A program made the position numbers and the translations under genes. The notes beneath the pieces are model-generated. The model saw only the letters and a program-made list of their open reading frames with translations. It made no database searches and had not been told where the DNA came from. This document shows, one piece after another, positions 35,075 to 47,849 of a stretch of 64,000 nucleotides of DNA; within the stretch, counting starts at the first letter, position 1, and the number at the start of each line of letters is the position of its first letter. Source of the stretch: Sphagnum compactum (taxonomy: Eukaryota; Bryophyta; Sphagnopsida; Sphagnales); the NCBI GenBank assembly GCA_965153455.1, contig OZ234493.1:1550001-1614000 (forward strand), written 5' to 3'.

Positions 35075-38000
35075 AAAAAATTCGCCAATAAAAAAAACAC
35101 TGATTCTGGTATCTTGGAGGTTAGGTACGGAAATATGCATAAGAACTTTTTCATCGCAAATTGTTAAATTCCCATGGAAAAATCGAAAGTGTTGAGGAAT
35201 TTGAACGACTTAAGACAATCCAAAGCCTTAGTGCCTCACTAGGACCCCATGCCACAAAGGTCACTTCTGGAGCTACCATGGCTAAGCTACCATGGCTAAG
35301 ACCTGATCAACAATCACTTTCCTTTATTGGAGCTTTTGACTGACCAAGTACTTATGCAGGCACATACTTGCAGATGCTCACACACACTTAATGTGCCCAA
35401 TGATGAAGGCCCAACAAGATTGAAGTTTTAGCTAGAGATTTTAAGAAAGTTTTTTGTGTGGGCACAAGATCGTTGTTGGGCACAATATCAAGGTCGGAAA
35501 CTCAACAATCAAATACAAAATGTGAAGGATTTATTCATTCACCTTGCTTTTATGTTGGATCTTATATTTCGTTGTAGTCAATGGCAAGGTGTGAAGAGAA
35601 AGAGAGAAAGAGGAGCTTTGTGAATTACCCAAGCTATTAACGAGGGTGCATAGAAAGAGAACATGTTTGTGGCTTTAAAACCTAAAACTAAACTGAAAAT
35701 AATTATATTCTAAAGTTTTAAAGTTTTTGGTTTTGCAACAATAGTTTTTTTTTTCTTGACACCAACAACAAATCTTCCCCCTCCATGTTGGCACCCTTGG
35801 TCTTTGGCCTTATTGTGGACCTCTTTGAAATTAAAATCCCAACAAATAACACAAAGGGGTGGACTCCTACAAATTATCTTTATGCACAAATGAAAAATTA
35901 AAGACATTCAACATCACAACATACATGTGAATGACTAGAAACAAGGAGATTGCTAACAAAAGGTTAACAATATTGGCTCCAATGTTGTGGCTCTTTTGAG
36001 CTTTTTCGGATGTTGACGATGTATTCATTTGGTAAAAGTAATAACAACGATGTTGGTGGCAAATTGGAATGATATTCAAGCTTTACAAGAACTATGTAAG
36101 TTGCTGCCATCTACCATTTATGGTGATAATGTAGCAATAATGAAGGATTGTGACAATCACACAACAACTCACTTTGTTATTGGCTTTAAACAAATGGACA
36201 TGCCTTTCACAAACCAGCCTTTTTGTTCCTTAGTGCCCTTCATCACTTCCACCAAGTATCACATAATTATTCATGGTCTACTTCTACATAATTGGTCCTA
36301 ATGGAATCTTGTGTGCAATGGAGACGTTCAAGAGTCCAAAAGAACCTATAAATTAGAGCATTTTCTTTTCGACAATTTTATCAACAAAACACATTCACAC
36401 ATACTATGTTTAACAACTACAACAAGAGTACCTAGATGCTTATCTCATCAGCAAGGTGCCTCTTTTATAGTCTTCATCTCCTACTTCCTCACTAAATTGT
36501 CACAACAATGCCTCCCACCGAGCTTCACCATCATGGGCAAGTAAACATGCCATTGACTTGATAGTCGTCGTGTAATAAAACACACCAAAACAACACCATC
36601 CAATTCTCTAACACCATAAACTTGTAACAAACAAAACATAAACACATAACAACTAAAAAAATAAAATGATCAACATCAACCGCTCGTTTTTTTGTTTCTT
36701 TCACCTTTAGGTGGCTTGATCCTTCTCATTAGGTTTTCATCCAAGTAAAAGAATTTATTGAACCTCCTTTCATCCCACAATAGGATTGCAAACAAAACAA
36801 ATGCCTCACTTGCTCACTCACAACACACAAATCAATGATAAAAAAAGTTGTTCCAAGGAGACACACATTTGCATCTTTCTTTGTTCACTCACAAATTGGA
36901 GAAAGAAAAACAAAAAAACACGCATGGTGCCCTCACAATGCTAAAGTATTTGGTGATGATCATACAATGACAATTGTTATTACATTGGGGAGAAAAAAAA
37001 GGCGAGGGTAGTGAATTATTGACAATGCAAGCATTGTGGTGGGGATGACAATGTCACTTCTTTCCTTCAGTTGTTATTGCAGGGATATTTAAGGCATTAC
37101 ATCAATGGATATTTTAAAAGTCTAGCATAAAGGAAGTAATTATATTTGGTTGTTGATTTTATTTCCCATGGTTAAGTGATGATCGTGGGACCCTCACAAA
37201 TCTTCATCAATTGGAACCAAAAGAAATGTGCCCAACTTGAAGCATTTGATGTTGTTTGTTTAAGGAAATTTGAGCTTATCCGAAATAAAAATCAATTTTT
37301 TTCTTGATTATAATAAAAATATTATGTCTATAACTAATTGTTTCTTGAACTGAATTAGATTGTTACACATACATCCAATAGTTTTGTATGTACATTCATT
37401 TTGATAATTTCAAGAAAATTCAAAATTCCAATGAATGAAAAATAAAATAATTTCATTATGAAAAACGAAATGGATTTTTGAAAAATAAATCATTCATTTT
37501 TGCAATGACAAATCTGACCTTAGTTTATTTTGTTTTTGGAAATGCCAATTTTCAAAAGATTATTTACATGAATTACCGAATTCCTTTTAGATTACAAGGG
37601 AAAGAAAAATTAAAAAATTGGTGGAAATTTGAAAGCTACTTGCTAGGTGAATCCACAATTGCAAATCATATATCCAATAATTGACAACATTCCTCTATCC
37701 TATAATTTGGTATAACATTATTCCTCCCCATTTTTGTAAAAGAAACAATGGAAAATGTTGTAAATTTTTTCATTATGTTAAGCTTATGAGTCCAAAGAAC
37801 CTACCAAAAAAGTTGCCTATTATTTATTACCAAATTTCATAAATTATTTTTTCATTGTCGAAATGATTTTTGAAAAATAAAGTAATTATTTGGCACTTAT
37901 GTGTTGAACCTAAAAAGGTACCATGGTTCAAAGATTTTCCAATACTAGTGTTCCAAACTCCCAAAGTTTCAATATTTGTTATGTGATGGGTCAATTAAAA

Positions 38001-39815
38001 TGGCTCATTGCAAAAAATAAATAAATAATTAAAGAGTCAATCTCCGGGGGTGCCACAACTAATTAACACAATTAACAATAGATATTGAAAATGAATTCAC
38101 ATGTATTTACTCCCCTTCCTTGTTTTTTTTAATGAGCAATTCTATGAAAATGAAACATCACAATTCTAGGACTAAAGTTAAAACCCTTATGTCCATTCAT
38201 TTAAGACAACTTGCCAAAATTAAACAAATTTTACACAAGACAAATGTACTTACTCAACTTGCATAAAGTTTTGCACAAAAGAAGTGTCTTATAATAACCA
38301 ACTTGAAATTAAATGAAGTAATAACAAAAATCATCCCCACCTCAAAGGAAAGATAAATAGTTCACTATTGCACGTGACATGAGTGTGTTGTTGCACAAGA
38401 AGAAAAAAAACCATAGAACCCACACCCCCCTCCCCCACCCCAATTTTTTTTTAAAAAGAACATTATAGGTGCATGACCAACCTTTTCATTCATTGCATGA
38501 AAATCCTCCTCTTAAAACAATTTGTCACCATTTTTTACCTAAGCTAAACCCCAATCATGAATTGAGGTACCTATTACACTAGCAAAAAAATTATTGTTGG
38601 CCATAACTGGTGGTATGGAATGTTACACTAACCAAGTGTTAGGAGACCTTTGTTTATGGGAATCTTCCTATGATAACGGATAAGAAGCACAAGTCCTTTC
38701 ATTAGGAAGAAAATTAAAAAAAATTGGGCTTTTTATCCCTCACCATAAAAATATTTCGAAAACCCTTAAATTCTCTTGACCTTGGCCAAAATTATCTTCG
38801 TATGGCCAAGGATAACATTGCTCAAGCTTTTGGGACATTTTTCATAAACATGTGTCCAAGCCCATAATCATTGGTTATGAATATTCTCAAAAGCTTGAGG
38901 TTATCTGACCCTTAGTAATGAAAGATTTTCATTGTGAAATAAAGTATGGTAAAAGTATATATGGCCTTTTTGGTATTCCAAGGTGAAAAGAGCCTAGGGG
39001 TTTGATAATAATCCATATAAAACATTCAAATGGATGAAACCACAAAGTTTAATTCATCACAATACTTATTGCAATTAGGAAACGTTATTTTATTATAATG
39101 AGCAAAACATGTGTGACATATCTTGAACAAATGAACAGATGTGGTGAATTTTCTTCTTCATCTACAAAACTTAATATTTTATGTAGAATTTTACATTGGG
39201 TATGTGCAAAACTTAAACAAAGATCGCGTGTTGAATCCAATGTTGGGTGGTTCTTTATTTTATGGAATACCTTCATAATACAATACTTTGGTTTTTAAAA
39301 AAAAATAGAACTATCTTCATTTCAATTCCATGCATAAAAGGAACTAGCAATGTTGTTATGGGTACAATTTTTTAAATAATACATTCTACTTCCTTTTCTA
39401 AAAATCAAACTTGGTTTCATTGATTTCAATGCTAGTTATGTAAAAACAAAAATTAGAATCCACAAATTGGAAATGAAGTAACTCGTGAAGGAATTGAACC
39501 CTAATTCTATAAAAAAATTATGCCCATTACAACACAAGCTACCTACAAAAATAAACAACCATAGAATTGCCCAACCTCACACAACCATAAGCTTGTTGTA
39601 GCTTGATTATCAACAAAATCACACCCAAATCCCCAAAACCATTTAACATCAACATGGTCCCAAAAAAAAAACATCTTTTCAAAATATGTCAATCAAAGAG
39701 GGAAAAAATGCAAAATTGGTGAAAATGACTTACGTAATCATTGTCAATTTTCAAACTCTCCAAAATATGTAGTTTCCTCAATTATTTCATAATTTTTTTT
39801 AACTAAAACAATTTC
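35075..39815. other. Gene-free stretch
   Basis: Short ORFs at 36,029-36,544 (+) and 39,085-39,298 (both strands) match nothing I recognise. A pyrimidine-rich poly-C/poly-T tract lies at about 38,421-38,453. The last part may include the 3' flank of the hAT relic. Confidence 0.45.
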
Positions 39816-39819
39816 AACT

Positions 39820-42204
39820 TTAATATAACCCTTGAAGTTCACATTTGCTTTGCAAATCAAACACAAAACATCTAGCTAGGTTGTCTACAATATTGATAAT
39901 TTGATCAAGATTTTCAACCTCTAAGTGATAGCATTTCAAAATTGTCAAAACATTAATGAAGTTAAAAAATCTTTCTATCTCAATTTGAGACCCAATAATC
40001 CTCAAAAATTGTTTAGCAAGGAAGCCAACATTTGAAAATTAATTTTTGTAGACTCACCATCAAGTAAGAAAATCTACACACTTGGAGAAAGGGATAGATA
40101 ACCTTTGAAATAAGCATGACTCTTTAATTATAAGTACATGTGAAGATTCTTCCATGGATGCTCCAACACCAAACATGTTGGTATCATCTTCTTCAATTTC
40201 AAGAATAGATCCATCATGCTTGGACAATAGGATTTAATCGATCAAAAAATGTCATGAAAAGAGGGATGATTTCTTTTACATCATATTAAACAACAAAGTG
40301 GATTGCATTTCCACACCACACAAAGTTTTCCACAACCATAATGACTTGAAATGGGAAACAAACATCAAGGGTGATATATTATGCATTTAATGAGATTTTC
40401 AAAAATTCTAGAAAGGGTTTGATTACTTTCGCAACCTCATGTTGCATATTTCAACCCAAGAGTTGGAGCACCACATCAAATTGGTCAAATGTGTCACGCC
40501 CATCAACCAAAGGAATTTGCTATAGCTTCCATAGCCCACAATCAAATTTATTGTTGTAGCCAAAACATCAAATAGTAACCAATGACCTCTTGATTAGTTC
40601 AACACGCATGTAATCACCATAGGATTCAGACATTGAATGATAGTTTTTGTAATGGCCCACACTTGGGCATTTATGATTCTCTATTTTAAAATTGGAGTCT
40701 TTTGCCTTCTATAATATAATAATATAATTTGCTTAAATCAAAGTCTCTTTAAACACGATAACCTTGTTGGCAAACTCTATCTTGACAAGAGTTTTCAATT
40801 TTTGGTGCCACTTTCCATGCATGTTTTTTTCCCATTCCTATATGCATTAGCTTGATTTTTTTGCCCATGTGATTGTTTTCTGTAGATTGGATTAACCATC
40901 TTTCACACTTACCAAATTCAAACATACATAAACCTTGTCATCATTAGTTGCAAACTAGTATGTTTTGGACATCACATGCTCAAAGTAAGTACCTTCAAAA
41001 ACCCATAAAAGCTTCAAAGGTTCATAATCAATAATAAATTGTAATGTTATGGTCATAGTTCCAATGTTATTGTTTTCATCTTTCACAAAAGCAGTTAGAT
41101 GATGATTAAACAAAAAAATTCCAATAAATATTGAAGTTACAAAGCCATGGCACTACCAATAGTTTCATACACTTCAAACAACCCAATAGTAACATGCCTA
41201 GGTGTCCAAGTGTCATTTAAATAATTCATGACTAATGCAAATGTGTCCACCCCACCTTTGGACATATATAGTTCAAAACTACAAGAAATAATAGCAGTAG
41301 ATTCTAGATTCAACAAGACATGCATGTTCATGTTTTTTGTGAAATTGTTCCACAAGAGATGAATGTTCATGTTTTTTGTGAAATTGTTCCACAAGAGATG
41401 AATGTTCATGTTTTTTGTGAAATTGTTCCACAAGAGATGAATGAGATGAAAATACAACACGGGGACATTGGTGCAACATTATCTTGCATAACCAAATGTT
41501 TTCACATGAAGTTAGAAGTCTATAACATTTGCAAATATAAAACACAAGGTCTTTTAGAAACATTTTTTATGCTTCACCATCACTCTTGTAAAGGTTTATT
41601 GAACCAAAATATGCAATGGTAGTAGCCCTTGTTGGTTTGATCCTTTTCCTCCCATGTTGCGAATTATAATTTATTTAAAAAAACTTAACCACAAATTTAT
41701 TAGTTAGTTGTAATTTTGTTTTTGGCAACTAAACAAGGATGTGCATAATCAATATGTGTTTTCATAGTGTAATACCATTTTTTGGGTTATATTTGATGAG
41801 CCCCTTCCTCAGAATAGAATTAAGTTGGTTTAAAATGTTACCAACTACTTGTTTAAATTGGTAGGTGATTTGTTGATTTTCAAGATCAATCGGCAAGTTG
41901 TCATTTGTTGCAAAGAAGCCCCAACAAATTGATGTCCTATTGTGTGGTTTCCATCATCAAGCTTGAGTTTCTATAGCTACAAATTGAACATCATCATTAT
42001 TTGACAAGTTTTATCACATTTTAGGTGTACAAATTCAACATTTGACAAGCTATTAGTTGGATTCATGTTCAAATCACAAGTTGTTTTACCCACTCCACCC
42101 ACACTTTCAATAATAATCATTTCATTTTCAAACATTGTAGAGGTGCCTTGAACAAAAAACCTTAAGTGGGGTGACAAAGACAAACACAAAAAATCATAAT
42201 TCAA
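39820..42204 (-). pseudogene. hAT-superfamily transposase pseudogene
   Basis: A decayed transposase that would have cut and pasted a hAT element in the nucleus. Read on the minus strand from 42.2 kb downwards, family-like segments appear in order. A possible BED-finger-like stretch (near 41.8-41.9 kb) comes first. Then come MFLKDLVFYICKCY (about 41,560) and CPRVVFSSHSSLVEQF, then GGVDTFALVMNYL with TWTPRHVTIGLFEV (about 41,250-41,170), ATNDDKVYVCLNLVSVKD (about 40.9 kb), AQVWAITKTIIQCLNPM (about 40.65 kb) and the C-terminal dimerisation region VGFLAKQFLRIIGSQIEIER (about 39.96-40.03 kb). The pieces lie in different frames with many stops, so the gene is dead. A 39-bp segment inside it is triplicated. 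I found no paired termini. Confidence 0.85.
41324..41440. repeat. Perfect 39-bp tandem repeat, three copies
   Basis: Three identical 39-bp units start at 41,324, 41,363 and 41,402. Because 39 is a multiple of three, every frame stays open and shows a 13-residue repeat. On the transposase strand it repeats HSSLVEQFHKKHE. The identity shows that the expansion is younger than the decay of the surrounding pseudogene. Confidence 0.98.
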
Positions 42205-42489
42205 ATCATAATCTTAAACTTTTGCAAAATCCAAAATGATCATAAAAAGAATTCTAGGAACAAAATGTAAAATCAAAAGGACATGATAAAAAAAAGAAAA
42301 CCCAATTGCTAGATTTATACAAATTTTGGAGTTGTTACACATGAAATGTGGAAACATAGTAGAAATTGCATCCACGAAAACAAAAGTAACATCAAAACTA
42401 GAAAAATGGAAAGGAAAAACATGTGCACATGTGTTGTTGAAACTTGAAATTCGAAATTCAAATGCAACAATAGAGTTTGATGCTTGAAT

Positions 42490-42850
42490 TATAACAACAT
42501 TATTGAAGCAATGCAAAGTTCAACACAAATCTCTTGTAGTAGTCTCCAAGCTCACATAGCAATACAAGGTTCAATGCAAAGCTCAATGCAAACCTCTTGT
42601 AATAGTTTCCAAGTTCACATAGCAACACGAAACTCATTTCCAAGTTCATGCAACAACACGAAGCCCAATACAAACTTCCTATAATAGTCTTCAAGTTCAC
42701 ATAACAACATGAAACTCATATGCAACCTCACACAACAACATGAAGTTCAATAAAAACCTCCTATAACAATTTCCAAGGTCACATATCAACATGCAGCTGA
42801 ACACAAAGCTCTTGTAATAGTTTCTAAACTCACAAACAACGCAAACCAAA
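42490..42850. repeat. Degenerate tandem array, about 82-bp unit
   Basis: The phrase 'cctcttgtaatag.ttccaag.tcacata.caacac' recurs about five times, near 42,531, 42,594, 42,677, 42,759 and 42,809. Two intervals are 82 bp and two are shorter. Long frames here on both strands are by-products. Confidence 0.75.
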
Positions 42851-42854
42851 GTTG

Positions 42855-43710
42855 TAGCTTGAAATGCAAGAATAAAACAAAGCTTGTTGGAACAAAGTGA
42901 GATAGATTTGAAAACACAAGGCAATGAAATGACAATACAAAAAATCATAAGTTTCAAAAGACCACAAGCTTTACATACAATTGTTGCAAACAAGAAAGAT
43001 TGAAAAGGCTTGACAACAACATAAAGCTTAACAAAAACAAAAAGAACTTTGCTTTCTTTCTTTGTCCTTAAACCCTAAACCTTAGTTTTGACACTTAATT
43101 CATATCTCGTACCCTACTTGTTGTAACCAAAGAATATGGTTATCTACAAGCTACTAATGTCTTTACAAATATGATTATGATACGGTTACCCACCTAAAAG
43201 ACATCTGCTAGTGGTGTGTAGGGCTTGGTTAGGGAAAAACATGCAAAGTCTGGATATGACTTTATTCATATCCAATGAATGTGCATGTTCATTGGAAAAT
43301 GCATGTTTTATGTTTCAATTCCTATCAAGATTTTCAAATTGAAATAAATTCTACAATTCTTTTCTTTGATTTACAATATATATTACTTCATTTTAAGCAA
43401 GACAATAAACATATCTGTAATTCTAAATTAAAAGAAACTGAAGAACTTATGAAAAAATTCATTTGATTCAATGATAACAATCATAATTCTTATTACAATC
43501 ATCATTAGTTTCTAAGTACATGGTCATCTATACTTATATACAAAAATAGAAATAAAAACTAATGACCAATAACTAACCAGTAAAAAGATAACCGATAAAA
43601 TGATTGAAAAATGTATTGAAAAATGTAACAATTATGTACAACTATAGATCTAAAAGCTCTGAATGACAACTACAAATCACAAATCAAGCCTTAACATGTT
43701 AAGACAAATC
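42855..43710. other. Gene-free stretch
   Basis: Contains an AAACCCTAA telo-box-like word near 43,072. No gene recognised. Confidence 0.4.
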
Positions 43711-43714
43711 AAAC

Positions 43715-43890
43715 CTTTTTGTTTTTGGAAGAACCTGGTTCCAGTTATGTGTGGAACCAACCAGAACTGGAACCGTCCTAATTTAGGAGAACCGGATTCC
43801 CAGTTCCATTTAGTTTTTGTAGTAGAACCGAAACTGGCGGTTCTTCATAAAAGCAAAGAACACCCAACACCGGTTCCTTAGTTCTTACTT
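43715..43890 (+). repeat. GGTTC/GAACC dispersed repeat, copy 4
   Basis: Repeated GGAACC, GGTTCC, AGAACCGG and GGTTCTTCATAAAAGCAAAGAAC words. It resembles the 32.5-kb copy in vocabulary and order, but GC-richer. Confidence 0.45.
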
Positions 43891-43899
43891 GCCAAGGCT

Positions 43900-44295
43900 G
43901 GTACCCCTCCCCCCCTCCCCCCCCAACCTAAAAATGCAGGCTAGTGACAATGATGAGACATGTATGTAAAACCTAACCTAGGGCAGGGCTTGGGGGGTGG
44001 GAAGTGGTATGGTTAAGGTACTAAGTACACTAGGAAGTGGCGAAATCTATTTTGAAGTGGAAGGACTTGAATCAATAATGAGAGGGTCCTTTACTGCCAT
44101 GTCCCCCAAATCCTAATATGGTATCTTTTTGAACTGCCATTCATAATTGTGCCATGTGCACACCCCCCAATGGGTGGGAAGGAAGGGGGGAAAAGGGGCC
44201 CGGAGTTGGGGGGAGGGAGGGGTGTGTGTTGTTCTTTGGTCATGTTCTCAGCTTACACTAGGTCATCAGTTTCATGTACCCCCCCCCCCCCCTCA
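43900..44295. repeat. Homopurine/homopyrimidine G/C-run cluster
   Basis: C-runs at 43,904-43,924, G-runs at 43,990-44,000 and 44,165-44,222 (several blocks of 4-6 G), and 14 consecutive C at 44,279-44,292. On one strand or the other these satisfy the four-G-block pattern for quadruplexes. Confidence 0.7.
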
Positions 44296-44299
44296 ACAA

Positions 44300-47200
44300 C
44301 CTTCTATAATTGAGTCTCTCATGCACCCCACGTGGTGGTGCCCTTCAGATTACAAGATGGAAACCAAATAGCATTACTGGAACACCAAAGCATTAAGGGC
44401 TATGGCTCGTTTACCTACTGGCAACCATGTGCTTGGAACCTTAGTTTAAGTAACTACCTCTCTGAGTCAACAGTCAAGACCTAGCCTGCTGCTTTGGGGG
44501 TCGTCCTAGAAAAGACTCTAATAACTGGGTTTAATTTTAGTGCTGTAGGTGAGAAGAAAGAAAGAGCAAACATTCATCATCATTAAGTCTCACATAAAAA
44601 AAGAGATTACTAAAGAAATAAAAATCAATGTTGAATGCAACTCAATCCAACTATCAATTAGGTGCTAGAAACTTGCATGCAAGGCATCCTACTTATATCT
44701 ATTTGATCCCTATCTTTTTCAATAGCATAAGATTGGGGGGGAGGTGTGTGTCAAATGGTGATTAATGCTGTGCATATCATCCATGATTTAAAGTTGGATT
44801 ATGCTCTCTATCATCAAGGGTGAAACTTTGAAAACCCTAATCTTGTTTTGGTGCTTATTTCATGATTATTTTGTTGATTACTACAACTCAAATGCTTTTT
44901 TTGGGGTAGTCAGATTGTTTTCTATTCGTTTAGAGTGGTGCTTAAAAGGATACAAGTCCATTGATATTAAACCAAACCCTCTCACTTATAGTAAAGTCCC
45001 TTCACTCTCTGCAAGGAGAAGGTGTTCATAAGGGTGACCTTTGAATGAGTTGGTGATTCAATAATCGGTCCAGTTAGATATGGCCGAGTGGACATTTGGA
45101 TTATTTCTTCTCAAAATAATCAATTTTTAATGCAAGAATAATCAGAAGATAATCAACCTTTGAACCCCCCTCCCCTTGGGGTGAACCAGGACCCACATTG
45201 GGTACCGTAGCAAAAAACTCCATTTAAATTATTTCACAGAACTAGACTAAATCAGGTTCTCTAAGTCCAAATTTAACATTTTTGGGGCTTAATCTGGCCA
45301 CCAAGAGGCCACACTCAAAAAGGTAAAGGTCCCATAGTGGGTGCTGGTTCACCTTCTCCTGTCACCCCTCTCTTCCGAACTTGCAAACAAGCAGAATCTC
45401 TTGTACCTGCTGTCAGTGATTGGGGAAAAATCAGTTCAGGTTCCATGAGGGACAAGACAAGCAACCACTAGGTAGATAGAACCCAGAAAAGAACAAAATA
45501 TGGGAAAAAAAACGAAGAAGAAGAGAAAAGCACCCAAGCTGTGGAGATGATGGATGGATTAGGTACAGAGTTTAGTTTCACCAGACCCATGCATGTATCA
45601 ACCACCCCAAACCTGAAACATGTTGTTTATTGATCAATCCATAAGTGGGCCCTGTGCATTGGAGCGAAGTTGGGGGAGGCGAGGGGGATCATGGACAGTT
45701 GAGGATCGTCTGTATACTAGACAGGATCTTGTGATCCTTCAAGGTGAACAGGTTTTGCTTGCTCGACCTGTGTGAGTTGCTCATACAAATAAGTGATGGT
45801 TGCTGGTTGATACTCGCAGGTTGACAAAATGAATATAAACTGCGGTTGTGAAACCCTAGTCTTATCGTGGTGCAGAACCAAGTTGTATAGTGGTCCTTTG
45901 GACTAGAGGTAGTCGTGTCGTGGTACTTTGCGCGGATGGTGTGACTCAGCACTAGAGGCATGCAATTTTTTTCAATATAACATAGCATTATGTATAAGCA
46001 GACAAGCAGACTGGCTATGTTCAGTTTTTGTTTACTCGAATCTTATTATTAATCTTGTCAACCACCAGCCTATGCATCTTGTCAGAAGCCAAGAGTGTCT
46101 TTGTTTTTTTTTTTGGGGGGATAATTTAGATAAGTTTTGTAAATGACAATTTTTTGGTTCTCTTTTTCTTAACAAAACCATGAAGTGCTATTCCAAGAGC
46201 AACAAGTGCACTCACTCCATGACTTAAACAGATAACACAGAAAGTATGACATTGACTCTGACATTGTAATGTTTTTTTGGGACATTATAATGAGTCTTGG
46301 AGTCAGGCTCAGGAAAACTCTCTTCACCCATTTAACCATTTTAGACCTTTTTTTTTCTGTAATTATAAACCTTGCATGAGGTTTGTCACATGAGGTTCTG
46401 AATCTAGGTCTGAACCAGTGTTGTTGTCTGGTTCCAAATTTTCAAAAGAACGTCTGGGCCTGGGCCCGGTTTTAACTTTTTTTCTTTTTCTAAATTTGAA
46501 AACATCACCATGTTCTTGTCCAAGGAATTTTTTTAATGGCATTTCATGTCATCATGATGGCTGACACCAATGTCAAACTACAGTTACATATCAGATATAT
46601 TTTATGATGATGTGGATGATGTGCATAAACACATGGTTTACCTCACACATGTGTCATGAGCCAAGGCTTTCTGGCCTGCCAAAATCATACACTTTTTTAA
46701 AGATTGTAATTATGGAGGGAGGCAACTGTGAAAAGAATAGTGAAACAAGACCAAACAAAAAAAAACCCATTAGAAACCGTCAAAATTTATTAACCACGTG
46801 TCCACATGATTTCACTTGGACCACTGTGACAACTGAAAATTTCCATTTTGCTTATTATCAGGTTCCTTAAATGGGGCATCCCATGGCCATTTATTCGGTT
46901 CATGGGTTCTCTTCCTTTTAAAAAAATTCAAAACCGTATCGCCATGCTAGCTGCTAATGTGTCCTACATGTTAAAGTTGAATCCTATAATTGAGTTAATT
47001 GTTTGATTCCGCATGATAATTTCCAGTGTTGTTCAATTCCTGATTTTGAAACGAGCCTTTGGTTTTGATTTTTAGTTTATTTTGGAGCTTTATCTTGGTT
47101 TGAGAGAACTCTGGTATGATTTTGGAGAACAATATTTTGAATTTTAAGAACATTTGGTTTTGGAGCACTTCTGAAAAAAATTAGGAGCCTAGTTTGCCAT

Positions 47201-47840
47201 TATATCCAATACTTACTTGCAATCCAAACAAATAGTATGATTTCTGATACAAGATTGTTCAAACAAAATACCATGAAGAGAGTCTTCATCTATGATTTCA
47301 TTTGAAGTTGGATACTATGTGGAGTGGAAGAGGGCAACATATATCAGAACAATTTTTGGCATTTGCTATATTCATTGCCAAATGATTTCATTGTTTGAGA
47401 TTTATCAAGTGTGAATCTCCATTTCTTTCATTTTACAATACTAATGTTTAGTGCTTCCTCATCACTGAAGTGTCCAAGGAAATTGTTTTTAGGTCAAATG
47501 AAGGGTGAAATCTTGAGATCCTCTATGAAATGAAAGGCCAAAGACAAAATTAACCATCACACACACACCCTCCCACAAGGTTGGCAGTGCCCTTTTTAAA
47601 ACTACCCACTGCAGGATGAAGTGGAGAGAGGTAAGTTCAAAACCCCCATAACTTAGTACTTCTTTCTTCACCTTTCCTTCTTCTATTTTCCTTTCAATTT
47701 AAGCATAAGAGAGAACTCCTAAATTCACTCATAACCCAACCAAAATAAAATGAAAATCAAAAGCTTCTTTCAGTCGGTACTTCAGCCACCACTTTCTTCA
47801 CATCAATTCCCTTGTGTCTGCTGCCACCAGATTCATTGAT
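44300..47840. other. Gene-free stretch
   Basis: 46,380-46,480 has degenerate 'aggttctga..ctggttccaaattttcaaaagaac' vocabulary of the GGTTC family. No gene or RNA recognised. Confidence 0.4.
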
Positions 47841-47849
47841 TCCTGGAAC

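Noticed and set aside
41324-41440. CRISPR-like array
   Set aside because: The units are directly contiguous with no spacers and lie in a plant transposon fossil.
42081-42110. Minus-strand GGVGKTT resembling a nucleotide-binding P-loop of a resistance gene
   Set aside because: No other NB-ARC motif follows. It sits in the short frame next to the hAT transposase fossil, so chance similarity is more likely.
45081-45091. Perfect tRNA A-box TGGCCGAGTGG
   Set aside because: No B-box or cloverleaf follows within 100 bp, so no tRNA or SINE call.
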